30,985 nt of DNA from an uncultured Collinsella sp. (GCA_900541055.1 UQHZ01000020.1:1-30985), one strand, 5' to 3'. Positions 7,053 to 15,014 are shown, counted from the stretch's first letter. A program made the numbers and translations. Notes: generated by a model not told the origin, from the sequence alone.

Positions 7053-9503
7053 CTACTGCGATGCGATCTGCGCGAGGTGGGCGCGCGCGATTGCCGCCTG
7101 ACCGTAGGCGATGCAGCCGTCGTTGACGGGCACGGAGTGGGGAACCAAGACGGTGAGGCCCATGCTTTTGAGCTCGCGGGTGAGGAGCTGGAGCAAAAGT
7201 CGGTTCATGAACACACCGCCCGAGAGTGCGACGGTGTCGAGGCCTTCACGGGCGCAGATCTCGTTTGCGATGCGGGCCGACGCGCGTGCGATGGTGACGT
7301 GGAAGTCGAGCGCGAGCTGGCCGGCGGGCACGCCGGCCCCGATTCCCTCCAAAAGCTCCTCAATAAGCGATCTGGAGTTCAGAACATGGCAGTCGTCCGG
7401 ACGGGATGATTCGGTTACGGAAAAGCTGGTCATATTGCCGGTGGGGCAGATACTTTCGCTGCCGAGCGCGCGCCAGGCGGCGCCCTCAAGCTCGATGGCG
7501 GGTTCACCCTCGTAGGTCGCCTGGCCGCAAATGCCCAGAATCGCGGCTGCGGCATCAAACAAGCGACCCATGCTGCTGGTGCGCGGGCTGTTGATGCCGC
7601 GTTCGATCATCGTTGCCGTTATGCTGCGCGTCTGTTCGTCAAGGCTGTCCAAAAGCCCCACGGCCCCCGGGTGTTCAAGCAGGCCGAGCTCACTGAGCAG
7701 GGCAAAGGCGTTGCGGCGGGCGTCACGCACGGAGGCCGCCCCGCCGGGGAGCGCCCAGGTGCGCAAATGCGCGGCGCGCTCAAAGCCGCCAAGGCTGGCG
7801 ACAAGAAACTCGCCGCCCCAAATGGTCCCATCGGTACCGGCGCCGGTGCCGTCAAAGGCGATGCCAAGGACGCGCGCGTCGGTTGCAAGCTGGCCCGCGG
7901 CGATGGCCTCGGCCATTACGCTCGCGATATGCGCATGATGGTGCTGCACCTCGACGAGCGGCAGATTGCATTTTCGTGCCTGCTCGCGCGCCCACTGGCT
8001 CGATAGATAGCTGGGATGTACATCGCAGGCTAAGGCGGCGGGCGCCAAGTCAAAGAGATCTTCCAAGCGAGTGCGTGCGGCGTTCCAGGCATCGAAGGTC
8101 CCGCCGTTTTCAACATCGCCGATATGCTGCGACACAAAACAGGTTGCCTCGCCGTTCGTCCCTTCACGCGTGAGCGCAATCGTGGCCTTTTGTTGTGGCC
8201 CGCAGGCGAGCATGCAGGACGGAGCGCCGTCGAGCGCCGGCAACGGCAGCGGCTGGGGTGCATATCCGCGAGCGCGGCGAACGGGCATAACGGCGCCGTT
8301 CGCCTCTCGCACTACAGAGTCGTCGTAGCGCGAGAGGATCGCGCGGTCGTTACCGAGCAACGCGTCGGCGATGCCGGCGGCAACGAGGTGTTCCCAGGCA
8401 AGGTCGTCGTCGGTCTCGATGGGTTCCTCGCTCAGGTTTCCGCTGGTCATGACGAGCGCGTGCATACCGCGGGCTTCTGCCGCGGCAAGCAGCAGATGCT
8501 GAAGCGGGGTATAGGGGAGCATAACACCGAGTTCGGGAAGGTCGTGTGCGACGGACAGCGCGAGCGCGAGGGCGTTGGGGGAACCGCCGCTCTCGCAAAC
8601 GGCACGTCGGCGCAGCAGCACAATGGGACGAATGCTGCCGGCCAGCAAGCCGCGCTCAACGTCGTTGACATGGCACAGGCGTTCAACGTCGACAAGGTCG
8701 CGTGCCATAACGGCAAGCGGTTTGTTGCTGCGGCGTTTGCGGCGGCGAAGCTCGGCTACCGCCTGCTCGTTGGAGGCGTTGCATGCCAAGTGAAATCCGC
8801 CCAGACCCTTGATAGCGACGATACCGCCGTTGGCCAGCAGCTCAACACAGCGGTCGATAATGGCGTCACTGGTCTCGCGCGTGGTGCCGACGGCCGGCGA
8901 CGCGGCGGCTTCGCCGGCCTCGCGCCACGTAATATGCGGCCCGCAATCAAAGCAGGCATCGGGCTGCGCGTGAAAACGCCGGTCGAGTGGGTCGGCATAC
9001 TCCGCGGCGCACTTGGGGCACATGGGAAAACAATCCATCGACGTGGCCGCTCGGTCATAAGGCAGCGATCGGATGATGGTAAAGCGTGGGCCGCAGTTAG
9101 TGCAGTTGATAAAGGGGTAGTGATAGCGTCGGTCGGCGGGATCGAACAACTCGCGCAGGCAATCGTCGCAGGTGGCGATATCGGGCGAGACGAGCGTCGT
9201 GTGCGCGGTCTGGTCCTGCGATGCTACGATGCGAAAACCCTGTTCACTGGCGGCATCCCAACCGTTGGCTGCCAGGTCCATAGTCTCGACATGCTCTACG
9301 CGGGCTGCCGCAGGCGCATGCTCAGAAAGCGCGGCAACAAAAGCATCGAGCGCATCGGCCGGAGCATGCGCCTCGATGTGCACGCCGTCGCCCGCATTGA
9401 GCACCCAGCCGCAAATGTCATGCGCCGTGGCCTCGCGATACACAAACGGTCGCATGCCAACGCCCTGCACAATGCCCGTCACATGAATATGCACATGCCG
9501 CAT
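7053..9503 (-). CDS. hypF: Carbamoyltransferase HypF
   Basis: This 816-aa protein makes the carbamoyl-AMP intermediate from carbamoyl phosphate and ATP and hands the carbamoyl group to HypE. Domains in order are an acylphosphatase-like domain (residues ~1-90, GIVQGVGMRPFVY), two zinc-finger-like Cys pairs (CDDC...CTNC and CPKC...CFDC, ~105-190), a YrdC-like domain (~200-390, GLGGFHLACNA) and a Kae1-like domain (~400-810, with HHHAH and LSGGVFMN). The start at 9503 is preceded by GAGGGG at a 6-nt spacing; an ATG nine codons upstream lacks a site. A 31-bp-arm palindrome begins 23 nt upstream of this start, between it and nikR. Confidence 0.97.
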   Translation of the reverse strand: MRHVHIHVTGIVQGVGMRPFVYREATAHDICGWVLNAGDGVHIEAHAPADALDAFVAALSEHAPAAARVEHVETMDLAANGWDAASEQGFRIVASQDQTAHTTLVSPDIATCDDCLRELFDPADRRYHYPFINCTNCGPRFTIIRSLPYDRAATSMDCFPMCPKCAAEYADPLDRRFHAQPDACFDCGPHITWREAGEAAASPAVGTTRETSDAIIDRCVELLANGGIVAIKGLGGFHLACNASNEQAVAELRRRKRRSNKPLAVMARDLVDVERLCHVNDVERGLLAGSIRPIVLLRRRAVCESGGSPNALALALSVAHDLPELGVMLPYTPLQHLLLAAAEARGMHALVMTSGNLSEEPIETDDDLAWEHLVAAGIADALLGNDRAILSRYDDSVVREANGAVMPVRRARGYAPQPLPLPALDGAPSCMLACGPQQKATIALTREGTNGEATCFVSQHIGDVENGGTFDAWNAARTRLEDLFDLAPAALACDVHPSYLSSQWAREQARKCNLPLVEVQHHHAHIASVMAEAIAAGQLATDARVLGIAFDGTGAGTDGTIWGGEFLVASLGGFERAAHLRTWALPGGAASVRDARRNAFALLSELGLLEHPGAVGLLDSLDEQTRSITATMIERGINSPRTSSMGRLFDAAAAILGICGQATYEGEPAIELEGAAWRALGSESICPTGNMTSFSVTESSRPDDCHVLNSRSLIEELLEGIGAGVPAGQLALDFHVTIARASARIANEICAREGLDTVALSGGVFMNRLLLQLLTRELKSMGLTVLVPHSVPVNDGCIAYGQAAIARAHLAQIASQ

Positions 9504-9525
9504 GCGACACCCCTCATCAAAACCG

Positions 9526-9598
9526 ACCAAAAAGGGACAGGCTTATTTTGGTAGGTAAAACTTCTAAACCTGCCAAAACAAACCTGTCCCTTTTTGGC
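9526..9598. repeat. Long palindrome between nikR and hypF (family C)
   Basis: Arms of 31 nt at 9526-9556 and 9568-9598 pair with four mismatches, mostly wobble type, around an 11-nt loop. The arms contain AAAAAGGGACAGG and TATTTTGG. A lone left-arm copy is at 1726-1755. Motifs of the AGGGACAGG kind are typical of REP-like elements moved by RAYT (Y1) transposases, but no such gene is present here. In a nikR-hypF transcript it would fold just before the hypF ribosome site. Confidence 0.75.
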
Positions 9599-9620
9599 AG
9601 GTGCGCTGCGGGAAATCCCG

Positions 9621-10130
9621 CTATAGCCCCAGACTTTGCCTGGTGGCGGCGCAGGTGAGCTCGCCGTGCTTAACGCCGCGCAGGCCCAGCAGGCGGTCGG
9701 CTAGTTCGTAGACGCGCTCGCCGCGACCCTTGAGCGCCAAGATCTCCAGACAGTTGTGGTGATCAAGATGCACGTGCATGGTCGATACGATCTCGTCGGT
9801 GTAGTCGTGCTGCACCTCGTCCAGGCGACGCGTCAGATCGCCGGTGTGATGGTCGTAGATCATGGTGAGCGACCCGATAACGTGCTCATCGGGCGTGCGC
9901 ATCTGCTCTTTGGCGATCGAGGCGCGAATCAAATCGCGCACTGCCTCGGAGCGGTTGGCTACGTCGCCGCGGCGTGCGATCTGCTCGTCAAAGCGGCGCA
10001 GTAGGTCATCGGGCGCGGTGACCGAAAAACGGACCAGCTCGGAGCCGCCGCCGCAACGGCAGCTCGCCTCGTCGCCCGTGTCGTTGCGGTGGTCGTGCCC
10101 GCAGCCGTGCTCGTGTTCGTGTTCGGACAC
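9621..10130 (-). CDS. nikR: Nickel-responsive regulator NikR with His/Cys-rich N-terminal extension
   Basis: This 169-aa protein is a ribbon-helix-helix repressor (about residues 31-75, ELVRFSVTAPDDLLRRFDEQI) joined to a C-terminal ACT-like nickel-binding domain. The high-affinity site is intact: His of VQHDY, then HVHLDHHNC giving the H-x-H-x5-C ligands, as in E. coli NikR (H76, H87, H89, C95). Unusual is the first ~29 residues, dense in metal ligands (EHEHEHGCGHDH, CRC), longer than the classic NikR N-terminus. The start is GTG one base after the stop of the preceding 82-codon gene, so the two are translationally coupled. It probably represses nickel uptake, and its place next to hyp genes fits a role in hydrogenase nickel supply. 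Confidence 0.93.
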   Translation of the reverse strand: MSEHEHEHGCGHDHRNDTGDEASCRCGGGSELVRFSVTAPDDLLRRFDEQIARRGDVANRSEAVRDLIRASIAKEQMRTPDEHVIGSLTMIYDHHTGDLTRRLDEVQHDYTDEIVSTMHVHLDHHNCLEILALKGRGERVYELADRLLGLRGVKHGELTCAATRQSLGL

Positions 10131-10131
10131 C

Positions 10132-10380
10132 CTACACCAGCTTTACGGAGCCGACGGAGTTGTGGTCAGCCTCGATGGCTTCCTCGTAGCCCTCGAGCGC
10201 GTCATGCGCCTCGTGCAGTGCGGCCATGGCAGCTTCGAGCTTGGCGCCAATGCGCTCCATGTCAAAATTCTCGGTCGCATGCAGCAGCTGATGGCTCCAC
10301 TCGTGGGCGAGCTCGATGGTGTCGTCGACCTGCTTGACGCTCATGGCAAGCTGGCTCATGTTCATTCCGACGTCATGCAT
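10132..10380 (-). CDS. Small His-rich helical protein, unknown, coupled to nikR
   Basis: This 82-aa protein is predicted all-helical with two main helices. Histidines fall at helix-spaced positions: H26, H30 and H34 (HEWSHQLLH) and H56 and H59 (HEAH), plus H2 and H73. The i, i+4, i+8 spacing would place three imidazoles on one face, which suits metal binding. I do not recognise a family. The start has AAGGAG 8 nt upstream, and the gene ends one base before the GTG of nikR. A role as a nickel-binding partner or sensor accessory is inferred only from the ligands and the neighbourhood. The HExxH string is probably not a protease site because the protein is too small. Confidence 0.75.
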   Translation of the reverse strand: MHDVGMNMSQLAMSVKQVDDTIELAHEWSHQLLHATENFDMERIGAKLEAAMAALHEAHDALEGYEEAIEADHNSVGSVKLV

Positions 10381-10457
10381 GGGAAATCTCCTTATGCTCG
10401 GGGCAATCCAGTGGTTCAGATTCTACTACGCCCGCGCGGGGCGCTACCGCATAAGAA

Positions 10458-10490
10458 AACGGGTGCGAGTCTGTGTGACCCGCACCCGTT
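10458..10490 (-). terminator. Intrinsic terminator downstream of trxA
   Basis: Arms AACGGGTGCG (10458-10467 and its complement at 10481-10490) form a 10-bp stem. On the minus strand it is followed by TTTTCTTA, so it ends transcripts coming from trxA and separates trxA from the nikR-hyp cluster. Confidence 0.8.
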
Positions 10491-10611
10491 CACTGGGGGC
10501 TGTTTGTATTTACCATACTATCCGTGGTCGCACGCGGTGCATCCAGAAGTCCGGCGAGCGGTGCAAAAGCGTTCATGGACGGCGGCAGGACGCCAAAATG
10601 TAACCAGCGTA

Positions 10612-10932
10612 TTACAGGTGCTTCTCCAGCAATACCTGCAGCCTTGCCTTGGGCAGCGCGCCGACCGAGCGGTCGACCTCCTCACCGTTCTTAAAGACAA
10701 TCAGCGTGGGGATGCTCATGACGCCAAACTTCATGGCCAGGTCCTGATTGTCATCGACGTTGCACTTGGCAACGGCAAGCTTGCCGGCCAGCTCGTCGGC
10801 TACCTCGTCCACGATGGGCGAGAGCGATCGGCAGGGCCCGCACCAGGGCGCCCAAAAATCAACCAGTACGGGAAGGTTGTCGCTAACGACGGAATCGAAG
10901 TTCTCGGGGGTAATCTGCTTAATGTCAGCCAT
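10612..10932 (-). CDS. trxA: Thioredoxin
   Basis: This 106-aa protein is a complete single-domain thioredoxin with the redox motif WCGPC at about residues 29-33 (VDFWAPWCGPCRSLSP) and the cis-Pro segment MSIPTLIVFKNGE. It reduces disulfides of cytoplasmic proteins using electrons from thioredoxin reductase, which is not encoded here. The start at 10932 has GGAGGT at ideal spacing; the longer frame upstream has no site. It is monocistronic, with a terminator at 10458-10490 and a plus-strand gene starting divergently at 11069. Confidence 0.96.
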   Translation of the reverse strand: MADIKQITPENFDSVVSDNLPVLVDFWAPWCGPCRSLSPIVDEVADELAGKLAVAKCNVDDNQDLAMKFGVMSIPTLIVFKNGEEVDRSVGALPKARLQVLLEKHL

Positions 10933-11034
10933 GGTGACCTCCATAATGCGACGCGGCTCGGCCGCGTAAAACTCAGTACGACCGTGCTTATACCCAACGG
11001 CCCGCAAAGCAACCACTCACGGGCGGCTCTTTTA

Positions 11035-11040
11035 TATAAT
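11035..11040 (+). promoter_or_regulatory. Probable -10 box upstream of the 11069 gene
   Basis: A perfect TATAAT lies 29 nt before the ATG at 11069, in the divergent region with trxA. The -35 region is poor, so only the -10 is convincing. Confidence 0.45.
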
Positions 11041-11068
11041 GGTGGGCACGCAAACGATTGGAGAGCAC

Positions 11069-11644
11069 ATGTCCACGTCACAAAGCCAGAAAAAAGAAGC
11101 TATCGCTCAGGCCGCCGAGCAGGAGCTCGCATCGCTTGTGGGCCGTGGCGTGCGCATCGCGGGCAACGCGTGCTCGCGGATCGTGCTGGTCAAAGGTGAT
11201 TTGGATGATGCCGAGCGCTCGGGCGGCGAACTTGCCGCCGGCGCGGATGGCGCCGCATTGCGCAAGGCGCTCGGGGCAATCGGTTACGCGCCCGAAGAGT
11301 TTTGTGTGCTGGCGAGTGTTGCCGGCGCGGGCGACGGAGCTGTGACGGTGGGCCATGCCCTGCCGTGCGACCTGTTCCGCGAGGCGCTTGAGGCTCTGGA
11401 TCCCGAGGCGGTGCTGCTGCTCGATAACAGCGCGGCCGATGTCATGCGCGAAACCTACGCCGATATGCTCGTGGCGATTGATGACTTCGACACCGCCATG
11501 CTCAAACCCGGCCTGGTCGCCCATGTGCAGGGCCGCCGCGTGCTCGCGCTCGATGGCTTTGAGGCGGCGCTGACCGACAAGGCGGCCAAGCAGCGCATGT
11601 GGGCCTACATCAAGCAGCTGACCCCGGCGGCCGCTCCGCTGTAG
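11069..11644 (+). CDS. Orphan protein, possibly a degenerate uracil-DNA-glycosylase-fold protein
   Basis: This 191-aa cytoplasmic protein starts at an ATG with GGAGAG upstream. I do not recognise it firmly. Its order of segments resembles family 4 uracil-DNA glycosylases: a strand and loop (IVLVKGDLDDAERSGGE) where those enzymes have GEAPG, a helix then a strand (LRKALGAIGYAPEEFCVLASV), a helix-strand-helix (FREALEALDPEAVLLLDNSA), and a final helix with basic and aromatic residues (DKAAKQRMWAYIKQL). The catalytic loop, the HPS-like motif and the cluster cysteines are missing, so it would not be an active glycosylase. This likeness is by eye. It is monocistronic and converges on the histidine kinase gene. 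Confidence 0.7.
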   Translation: MSTSQSQKKEAIAQAAEQELASLVGRGVRIAGNACSRIVLVKGDLDDAERSGGELAAGADGAALRKALGAIGYAPEEFCVLASVAGAGDGAVTVGHALPCDLFREALEALDPEAVLLLDNSAADVMRETYADMLVAIDDFDTAMLKPGLVAHVQGRRVLALDGFEAALTDKAAKQRMWAYIKQLTPAAAPL

Positions 11645-11650
11645 CGGATT

Positions 11651-11702
11651 GGCACCGGCGGGCGATTGCCTGGCGGGCAAGGCACGCCGCGAGATCGGTG
11701 CC
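11651..11702. terminator. Possible terminator between convergent genes
   Basis: GGCACCG (11651-11657) can pair with CGGTGCC (11696-11702) across a long GC-rich loop, followed by GCACTTTTAC. It lies between the convergent ends of the 11069 gene and the histidine kinase. The stem is short, so this is weak. Confidence 0.3.
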
Positions 11703-11708
11703 GCACTT

Positions 11709-12986
11709 TTACATCACAGCGCGCAGCTCAAACCGATCGCCGTTAATGCGGAACTGGCAGTTGCCGTTCATGCGCTCCACGGCAAGTTTGATGCTCTTGG
11801 TGCCAAAGCCGTGGCCCGCATGCTGGGTTACAGGCATGCCGTCGACCATGCGCGGCGCGCGGTCAAACGTGTTGGAAACTAACAGCAGCAGCTGGCCGTC
11901 CTCAAATCGTAGGTCAAAGTCGACGAATCGCTTTCCTTGGGGTGCGGCGCTTGCGGCGGTGATAGCGTTTTCCAAGGCATTTGAGAGCACGCTAAACAGG
12001 TCGGCGTCACCTACGTGGATGGTTTCGGGTACGGCGGCGCGCAGGTTGGCGGTAATGCCGTTTCTATTAATTTCCGAGTTAAATGACGAAAGCGCAATGT
12101 TTACGGTCTCGTTGGCGCAGAAGCGGCGTACGGCGGTGCGGTCGCCGGCTTCGCAGAGTTCGTCGATGCGTTTGAGCGCCTCGTCGGTGTGGCCCTCCTC
12201 AATCAAAGCGGCCAGACCGCGTAGGAAGTGGCGCATATCGTGGCGAAGAATCGACAGCTCGCGCCCAGATTGACGCCAGGCCTCGAGCTCTTTGATGGCG
12301 GCGCTGTCGCGGGTTTCGAGCATCCATCGCTCTCGCTCGACGGTTTCCTTTTCTTCGTATTCGCGCAGGTAAACGGCAAGAAACATAAGATAGAAGGCAC
12401 AGAGCGCAAAGGCTAAAAACTCAACCGTCACCACCGAGCCCGAGTGGAACAGCGTGGTGTAGACGTTGGTGGCATAGTCAAAGACGTAATAGACGAGCGG
12501 CAGGATTAAAAGGATGCCCAGCTCGGTGGTGCTTTTAATCGCCAGGCGCGGACCGATGTCGCTGGCCCAATGCAACAGGACGGCAAAGACGGCGAGCGTG
12601 GTCGCGATGCGCGCCAGATAGTACGTGATCTGCGAATCGGTCGCGGCAAATGCGGCGATACCCATCCAGTTGCTGAACTGGCAGCTCAGATAGGCGCTCG
12701 TAATGCCGAGCGCGGCAAGCAGTGGACTCAGGCGGTAGCGCGCGCACAGGTAGACGATAAGCGGCAGGTGCACGACAAGCGGATAAGCCTGGCGGGCAAA
12801 AAGCTCTCCGCCAACGACATTGGCGATCGAGAAGGCGGCGCCGGTCACGACGCCGACCCCCAGCAGCTCAAGCGCGTGGCGTCGGTTGATTTCGACACCG
12901 CACAGCGCCGCCGAGGCAAAGACGCCAAAGAGCAACGTCGTGGCGTGGTGGATTGCCCAAAGGACCATTTCGACCGTTGCGGGCAT
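11709..12986 (-). CDS. Membrane sensor histidine kinase, GHKL type (AgrC-like)
   Basis: This 425-aa protein has an N-terminal membrane part of about six helices (residues ~1-200), a coiled linker (EYEEKETVERERWMLETRD) and a C-terminal kinase. The phospho-accepting His is in ILRHDMRHFLRG; the ATP site shows the N-box NALENAI and the glycine motif GHGFGTKS. The layout is that of HPK10 kinases such as AgrC, which often sense peptides. The signal is unknown. The start overlaps the stop of the response regulator gene by one base (TAATG), with GGGAGG upstream, so the pair is translationally coupled. Confidence 0.92.
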   Translation of the reverse strand: MPATVEMVLWAIHHATTLLFGVFASAALCGVEINRRHALELLGVGVVTGAAFSIANVVGGELFARQAYPLVVHLPLIVYLCARYRLSPLLAALGITSAYLSCQFSNWMGIAAFAATDSQITYYLARIATTLAVFAVLLHWASDIGPRLAIKSTTELGILLILPLVYYVFDYATNVYTTLFHSGSVVTVEFLAFALCAFYLMFLAVYLREYEEKETVERERWMLETRDSAAIKELEAWRQSGRELSILRHDMRHFLRGLAALIEEGHTDEALKRIDELCEAGDRTAVRRFCANETVNIALSSFNSEINRNGITANLRAAVPETIHVGDADLFSVLSNALENAITAASAAPQGKRFVDFDLRFEDGQLLLLVSNTFDRAPRMVDGMPVTQHAGHGFGTKSIKLAVERMNGNCQFRINGDRFELRAVM

Positions 12987-13708
12987 TAGCGCCTCCCGCC
13001 CTCGAAGCGCATCGCAAAGTAGGCGTCTTGGAATCCCTGCTTGCTGCTGCGCGACAGCGGAATGCACGCGCCCGAGCGCATGACGATGTCCGTGCGATCG
13101 AAGTGGTCGATGTTGCGCAAGTTGACCTGGTAACTACGGTGGCATTTAAAGAAGGTGGCATTTTGTGCCAAACGGTCCTCAACGCTGCGGAACGACTCGA
13201 GTGCCTCGATATCGCGGCCATCGCGCAGGTGGAAGACCACGTGCTTGTTGCGCGCCTCGGCATATTCGATATCGGATAAGCGCAGGGCGTGGTAGCCAAA
13301 GGACGTTTTGATCACGAGCTCGTCGGTTGCCGCCGGGCGCATGCTCGAAAGCTCGTCGAGTAGCTGTGCCAGGCGTTCGTAAGTCACGGGCTTGAGCAGA
13401 TAGTCGAAGGCGCGGACCTCGTAGGACTCTAGTGCAAACTCGGGCGATGAGGTGAGAAACACCAGACGCACGGCGGTATCGGCCTGGCGCAATTCGCGCG
13501 CGGTGTCCATGCCGTTGACGAGCGGCATAATCATATCGAGCAGGATGATGTCGGCGCGCGATGCGGCATGGCGGGCCAGCAGGTCCTCGCCGCGCGTGAC
13601 GAGCGCAACATCGACCGCCGTGCCCGTTTCGGTCGACCAACGGTCGATCATCCGGTGCAGTCTATCTAGAAAAGCGACGTCGTCGTCGCAGGCAATAATC
13701 TTGAGCAT
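12986..13708 (-). CDS. LytTR-family response regulator
   Basis: This 240-aa protein has a receiver domain (residues ~1-125) and a LytTR DNA-binding domain (~135-235). Acidic residues DDD at 8-10 and the phospho-acceptor D58 (ILLDMIMP) are present, as are the Thr/Ser of LTSS and the Lys of LLKPV. The LytTR part shows FFKCHRSYQVNLRNI, the typical DNA-contacting region. It is activated by the kinase encoded just downstream and would bind direct repeats in target promoters. GGGGG lies about 4 nt before the ATG. No exported peptide gene for this pair was seen next to it. Confidence 0.93.
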   Translation of the reverse strand: MLKIIACDDDVAFLDRLHRMIDRWSTETGTAVDVALVTRGEDLLARHAASRADIILLDMIMPLVNGMDTARELRQADTAVRLVFLTSSPEFALESYEVRAFDYLLKPVTYERLAQLLDELSSMRPAATDELVIKTSFGYHALRLSDIEYAEARNKHVVFHLRDGRDIEALESFRSVEDRLAQNATFFKCHRSYQVNLRNIDHFDRTDIVMRSGACIPLSRSSKQGFQDAYFAMRFEGGRR

Positions 13709-13903
13709 TCGGCCCCCTTAGTAGTTCGATTTTGCCACATTGGGTGCGTACCGCCCGCGGGGGTGCGCGCCGTTTGCGCCCCACGGCGTGCAACTCGCGC
13801 CAAGTGGTATTGCGGTGGCGAAAGATGCCTCCTGCGCTATCGAGAGCTCGACTGTCCTTAACTTGTCAGGCCTGCCGCATGATTGAATCTTTATTTCAAC
13901 TTT

Positions 13904-13947
13904 ACACCTAGGTTTACAGCTGTCTTGTCAGCTGTAAACCTAGGTGT
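13904..13947. promoter_or_regulatory. Probable NiaR operator upstream of nadA
   Basis: This is a perfect inverted repeat with 19-bp arms (13904-13922 and 13929-13947) around TCTTGT; the core reads CAGCTGTCTTGTCAGCTG. It lies about 40 nt before nadA, whose operon ends with niaR. The TGTCTTGxCA centre resembles what I recall of NiaR sites. It overlaps the promoter, so binding should block RNA polymerase. The remaining stretch 13709-13903 holds no gene that I can see. Confidence 0.75.
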
Positions 13948-13953
13948 CATACT
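13925..13953 (+). promoter_or_regulatory. Promoter of nadABC-niaR
   Basis: TTGTCA (13925-13930) and CATACT (13948-13953) are 17 nt apart. The -35 box and the whole spacer lie inside the operator palindrome, which fits repression by occlusion. Confidence 0.5.
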
Positions 13954-13988
13954 AAAGCCCCAAGATTCGCCAAAAGAGAGGGGCCTTG

Positions 13989-15014
13989 ATGGCACAGAGC
14001 GCGAACATGGATGCATCGGAGCTTGCACGCGACATTGCGGCCGGCCTGGCATCGGCAACGACGGCAACGGAGCGTGCGGCATTGGTGCCCGCAGAGCTCG
14101 TCGAGGCCATTCAGCAACTAAAAACCCAACGCGATGCGGTGATCCTGGCACACTATTACGTGGCGCCCGAGGTCCAGGCTGTTGCCGATTACGTCGGCGA
14201 CAGCTTCTACCTGGCAAAGCTTGCCAAGAGCCTGCCGCAGCAGACCATCGTGCTGTGCGGCGTGGAGTTTATGGGCGAGAGTGCCAAGCTGCTCAACCCC
14301 ACCAAGACCGTGCTGCTGCCCGAGCCGGGCGCGGATTGCCCCATGGCTCACATGGTCAAGCGCGAGACGGTCGACGCCGCCCGCGCCGAGTACGGTGACG
14401 ACCTTGCTGTGGTCTGCTACGTCAACTCCACAGTCGAGATCAAGAGCTGGAGCGACGTGTGCGTCACCAGCTCCAACGCCGTCAAGATCGTGTCTGAGCT
14501 GCCGCAGCAGCATGTCCTGTTCATCCCCGATCAAAACTTGGGCCGCTTCGTAGCCGAGCAGGTGCCGCAAAAGCACGTCATTCTCAACAAGGGCTACTGC
14601 CCGCGCCACCACATCATCACCGTCGAGCAGATCGTCGACGCGGCGGAGGCCCATCCCGACGCGCTCGTGCTGGCGCATCCTGAGTGCAAGGCCGACGTCC
14701 TGGCCGAGGCCGACTACATCGGCTCCACCGCCGGCATCATCAAGTATGCCGAGGAGTCGGACGCCAGCGAGTTCATCATCGTGACGGTCCGCGGCGTGCT
14801 CTACGAGCTCGAGCGCCGCTGCCAGGGCACCGGTAAAAAGTTCTACTTCCCCGCGGTGCAGCCCACCTGCGTCAACATGGATCTCATCACGCTCGAAAAG
14901 CTCGCACGCTGCCTAGAGACGGGCGAGGGCGAGGTGAAGATCGGCGTGTCGGACGAGGCCGCCGACCAGGCCAAGCTCACGCTCGACCGCATGCTCGAGT
15001 ACGCGGCGCGCTAG
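13989..15014 (+). CDS. nadA: Quinolinate synthase NadA
   Basis: This 341-aa cytoplasmic [4Fe-4S] enzyme condenses iminoaspartate (from NadB) with dihydroxyacetone phosphate to quinolinate. Family motifs are AHYYVAPEVQAVADYVGDS, GVEFMGESAKLLNP, CPMAHM, VNSTVEIK, IPDQNLGR, HPECKADV, GSTAGII and PTCVNM. The conserved cysteines for the cluster are those in LCGVEF, HPEC and PTCVNM. ATG 13989 is taken; a TTG directly before it (13986) could also serve, and GAGAGG lies upstream. It is the first gene of the operon, 55 nt before nadB. Confidence 0.97.
   Translation: MAQSANMDASELARDIAAGLASATTATERAALVPAELVEAIQQLKTQRDAVILAHYYVAPEVQAVADYVGDSFYLAKLAKSLPQQTIVLCGVEFMGESAKLLNPTKTVLLPEPGADCPMAHMVKRETVDAARAEYGDDLAVVCYVNSTVEIKSWSDVCVTSSNAVKIVSELPQQHVLFIPDQNLGRFVAEQVPQKHVILNKGYCPRHHIITVEQIVDAAEAHPDALVLAHPECKADVLAEADYIGSTAGIIKYAEESDASEFIIVTVRGVLYELERRCQGTGKKFYFPAVQPTCVNMDLITLEKLARCLETGEGEVKIGVSDEAADQAKLTLDRMLEYAAR

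Noticed and set aside
8124..9554. Long plus-strand frame opposite hypF
   Set aside because: hypF covers it with clear domains; the opposite frame has no recognisable motif.
10132..10380. Zinc metalloprotease based on HEWSH
   Set aside because: The HExxH-like string lies in an 82-residue helical protein without the third ligand or a protease fold.
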